A stretch of DNA of 64,000 nucleotides, from positions 6,397,501-6,461,500 of the forward strand of contig NC_053406.1 of assembly GCF_016859285.1 (NCBI RefSeq), written 5' to 3'. The stretch is from Xiphias gladius. Its lineage: Eukaryota > Chordata > Actinopteri > Istiophoriformes > Xiphiidae. The notes under the pieces are model-generated. The model made no database searches and was not told the DNA's origin. It saw nothing but the letters and a program-made list of their open reading frames with translations. A program made the position numbers and the translations under genes. Of the stretch, positions 60,760-64,000 are shown one piece after another (positions within the stretch are counted from its first letter, which is position 1; each line of letters opens with the position of its first letter).

Positions 60760-63160
60760 CTACCTGGCCTCCTCCCTCTTGGTGCGGATGGGCTGAGAGC
60801 CATCAGCAGGCTGCTGGACCCAGTTGTTATCATGGAGCCCAACACGGCAGCCTGGTGTGTCCTTGTCTGTACGCCGGCAGCACATCCAGTAGGAACGTCC
60901 ATAAGGCAGGTCGTGGTGGTAAGGTTTGGGGTGCCAACGGCACAAGGAAACGTCCCCGCGCTCATATTGCCGCTTACACTGCTTGCAAGGGTCATCCCTG
61001 TAGAGAGGGTCTTGATTCCAGCGTGAATCCACTGCCCGCACCCCATATGTCTCGATCAACACCTTGAAGTAGTGGCAGGTGCACTTGAGGGCTGCTAGGG
61101 AGCGTGTCGGCAGATAGCTGAAGATGTTGACCATGATGTGGTCGGGCAGCAGCAGCATGTACTGGCGCGGTTCGAGGAGGCGCTGAATTTGAAAACGGAT
61201 CTCCAAGAAGTCATGGGATACGTGGCGGTAGAGACGACACAACGAAGGATCTGAACAGTCCTCCACAACGCTAGGAGAGTCTGGCCGAGTTGCCCGCTCC
61301 CCCGAGCCCATTGTAACCCCCGCCCCAGGGCCATTGTTGTTGGCACAGTCCAAAGAGCACATTCCTGACCCGCTGCCAGGACCCATTCCTTTTACATCTT
61401 CCTCTGGGCCCCGAGGGGGCTGAAGGAAGAAGAGCTGTCCAGGAGGTGGATCATCTGACGAAGGGTCAGTGGAGCTGCCTACACCCCCAACACTCCCTCC
61501 TCCACTAGGCATAGCGAAACACACAGTCTCCTCCTGCACATTCTCTGTACTGTCCTTACCATAAAACACGCATTGGTCCACAGCACCTGTCACCACCACC
61601 TCCACGTGAAAGCCAGTCACTCGCTCCCTCCCCACACCCACAGCTTTCTTCTCCCCAGAGGAAAGTTCCTGGGTTGGGTCTGGACTGCCACAGACCGGCC
61701 TGTCTGGGTGATGGTGGTCTCCATCTGTTTTAGGGGCAGCAGTTGTGGCAGCAAGCAGGAGACTACTGGGGTCTCTTGATGAAGGGCTGACGAGCTGGTA
61801 GAGGTCACAGGTGATTTTCTCTTTGGCCCTGGCTGCTGCCTGGTTACTCCCACCACCACAGCTCATAAACATACAGCGGGACCTGCCAGCTGGCTCCAAC
61901 TGAGAACGTGGGTCCAGATTTGACACTCGGAAAGCTATCCTAACCTCACCGTGACTGTGGCTGGGGGGTGGAGGAGGGGTTACAATACCAGACTCCCCTC
62001 CTCTCCTACACTCCCTTTCTCTGTCTCGATTAGAGGAGTCTATTCCAGGACCAGCACCCAGATGGAGCCGATTCTCCAGGTTCTGGGACTCAAAGTGCGC
62101 AATGGCTTGAGCTACCCTGCATGACTCCTGCTGCTCCTCCAGCTCCTGGTCTGTCTGGATGGGAGATGATAACTCCTGGGCCTCTTTGGAGGGCTGACCA
62201 TTTGAAGTATCTGAAACAAACACCATAGGTGTGGGGTCTGACACTGTGCCCCGGAGTAGAGTGTGCTGGTGGGGGGCAAGGCCCTGATTGTGAGTGGTAG
62301 TAGTGGGCTGCTGGTGTTGGTTCCCATGAACTGCCACAATGCCCTGGAGGGCCATGGCGGTCCTCTGCTCAACCAAGGCAACCATCTCTGCCACTGACAG
62401 GAGGTCTGTTTCATTGACCCCTCCTAGTGGTGGCTCATCAGGGCTAGGAGGTGCAAGAGAGGAGTCATGGCGGAGATGTGGCTCTGAGACTTGGGAGCGT
62501 GTTGGAGGGTCATAGGAGGAACATCGTCTTCGTCTTTTGGCTTTACTGCAATCAGTTGCCCAGTTACCTTTAACCTGTAGAGAAGGAAAATAATTCAGTT
62601 AAATTGAAAAGCAGTCAAATGGAAAAAACAAAAACAAAAACAAACAAATCACTGTTGTGCTTTTTGTTTCAGCTCCTTACCTTCATGGCACTGGGTCTGG
62701 GCTGGCCTGCTCCACTGAACTGGTGTGCAACAAAGAAGGCAATCTTCTCCTTGGTGTTGCCTGGCTTAATAACATACCAGGTGTCTAAAAGCACACGGCC
62801 ATCTTCCATCTGGGACCCAGAAGAGGGTGGTGAGGGAGGGGCTGAAGAGGGTGGAGGGGCCTGACTCTGTGTAAGGGAGCTGGAGTCAAGCTCAAGTTCA
62901 GGTGGAGTGTTCTCTGAGCCCAAATCCTCCTCTTCTCCATTCTCTTCCTGCACCCCCACTATCATCGCTCCATCCTCACTTCCATCCACCGTCCTTCTGG
63001 CACCTGCAGAGGGCTCAGCCTTGCGGAGGGCGGGTGACCCTGCTCCACCACCACCTCCACTGATGCCCACTGAGCCTGGGCTCCTAGCTTTGTTCTGGGA
63101 GTAGGTGCCAAAGGGGCGTGGGCACCACAAACGGATGTGGGAGAAGGTGTCTCGGTCCAT
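60760..63160 (-). CDS. fbxo46: F-box only protein 46
   Basis: Substrate-recognition subunit of an SCF (Skp1-Cul1-F-box) ubiquitin ligase. Two coding exons on the minus strand: 62681-63160 and 60760-62574; the join reads MK-VKGNWATDCSKAKRRRRC, as in FBXO46. Product 764 aa against 603 in human; the extra length lies in low-complexity Ser/Pro/Gly regions. The N-terminus MDRDTFSHIRLWCPRPFGTYSQN, then GRVLLDTWYVIKPGNTKEKIAFFVAHQ, ITCDLYQLVSPS, GFHVEVVVTGAVDQCVFYGKD and the block from SLCRLYRHVSHDFLEIRF onward are diagnostic. The F-box lies near residues 625-670 (LPDHIMVNIFSYLPTRSLAALKCTC) and is followed by a Cys/His-rich tail (DDPCKQCKRQYERGD, WHPKPYHHDLPYGRSYWMCC) conserved in FBXO46/FBXO34. ATG at 63160 is the first in-frame ATG and matches the human start. 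Confidence 0.95.
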
Positions 63161-63204
63161 CAGGATGCAGACCACCGGGGCATATCTGCATCTATGCTGG
63201 CCAT
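63160..63204 (-). other. Upstream ORF overlapping the fbxo46 start (TGATG)
   Basis: In fbxo46 sense a 14-codon ORF (MASIDADMPRWSAS) begins at 63204 and its TGA shares the A of the fbxo46 ATG. This arrangement is known to allow termination-reinitiation in eukaryotic transcripts. It matters only if the leader includes these bases, which I cannot prove, because a 3' splice site could lie close upstream. Confidence 0.4.
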
Positions 63205-64000
63205 CAAACACCCAGAGCCAGAGCTCTCATTGCCAGCTCCCTGTCCCAGTGCCAACCTGATGGGCACTGTCTGCTACCAACCTCACCAACAGCACTGGGC
63301 ATACAACCTGCATCAATGGGAGAGGGAGAGATAAGAGGAAAGGGTGGAGTACAGGTGTGTGTGTGTGTGTGTGTGTGTTTGGGGGGGGGGGGGGGAGAAG
63401 AAGAGAAAAACGACAACATGATATGACAGCTCAGTCATTGAAAACAGAGTTCATATCACTAGAACAAAACTGCTCATCAGTGCCGGGATCAATTCAGATA
63501 CTCAATGACCAATTGAGGTTGTATTGAATAGTTGCCTTGAGGTACAATTCAGACAGGGTGTTAGCATTGTACGCCAGCAGCACAGCCACTAGACAGGAGA
63601 GAACAGAACTATCATCATACTACTATCTGAACTTATCACAACCTGCCTGCCTCCTACTTTGGCCAAACTCAATTAGCAATTACATTTGCTACTGTGTACT
63701 AAGATCATCTCTCCTGCTTTGGAGCCTCTAAATCAAATTAAAGGGATTCCATTTCAGGTTGGGTGTCTGAGGCCGACAGATGAAAGGGAAGAAAGATGGA
63801 ACACAAAAGCTCCAAATGGACCCTCCTCTCTCTCCCTCTGCTCCTCTCCTGCATCTCAGTGCTTCAAAGAGGACTTGCTTAATAGGAGGCAACGCAGGGA
63901 GGAGCATGCAGGCATATGCTGGACCTATTTTTAGCAAACAGCAGGAGGGGGTTGGGTAGTAGTGAAACTGCTATAGCAGTCCTCCCTGTTCTCACCCCTT
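63205..64000 (-). other. fbxo46 upstream region to window edge
   Basis: No coding sequence seen. It probably holds the 5' UTR or first intron of fbxo46. A TG run followed by a G run lies at about 63355-63397; GA-rich sequence and ordinary spacer follow. Confidence 0.45.

Overview
The window looks like a piece of a teleost (ray-finned fish) nuclear genome. Genes are split by many GT-AG introns, CA/TG microsatellites are long and frequent, small non-autonomous DNA transposons and a Penelope-like retroelement fragment sit in introns and spacers, and the proteins are vertebrate orthologues with fish-type features (an otx5-like Crx N-terminus, a psma6-like paralogue). I built the gene models by hand by joining exons at splice sites and checking reading phase; every complete model closes in frame.

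Layout. 1-2454 (-): crx, a retinal/pineal homeobox gene whose last exon runs off the left edge. 2455-16501: about 14 kb with no recognisable gene, holding microsatellites, one TTAA-flanked MITE and possible regulatory sequence. 16502-21245 (-): psma6-like, a diverged 20S proteasome alpha6 subunit of 246 aa. 21770-25459 (+): itpk1, an inositol phosphate kinase of 343 aa, head to head with psma6-like across 524 bp. 27527-33866 (-): chga, chromogranin A of 436 aa, convergent with itpk1; its last intron carries Penelope-like and LINE fragments. 34941-42127 (-): sars2, mitochondrial seryl-tRNA synthetase, 16 exons and 521 aa. 43685-46659 (+): an unassigned BTB-BACK-Kelch gene of 652 aa, head to head with sars2. 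50748-58174 (+): slc5a2 (SGLT2), 15 exons and 664 aa. 60760-63160 (-): fbxo46, F-box protein of 764 aa, convergent with slc5a2; its upstream non-coding part reaches the right edge.

The genes do not form one pathway. The order is a vertebrate syntenic block: itpk1-chga are also neighbours on human 14q32, while crx, sars2 and fbxo46 have human counterparts on 19q13 and slc5a2 on 16p11. I found no clearly new biological system. The most interesting signals are regulatory or structural: a (GT)50 tract sitting directly on the 3' splice site of sars2 exon 12; a CA tract starting about 10 nt past a psma6-like 5' splice site; a 19-nt poly(A) run touching the psma6-like start codon; a foldback element that puts two extra CCAAT boxes in the sars2/kelch promoter; a chromogranin A with a shortened disulfide loop and no recognisable catestatin; and an upstream ORF ending on the fbxo46 start codon.
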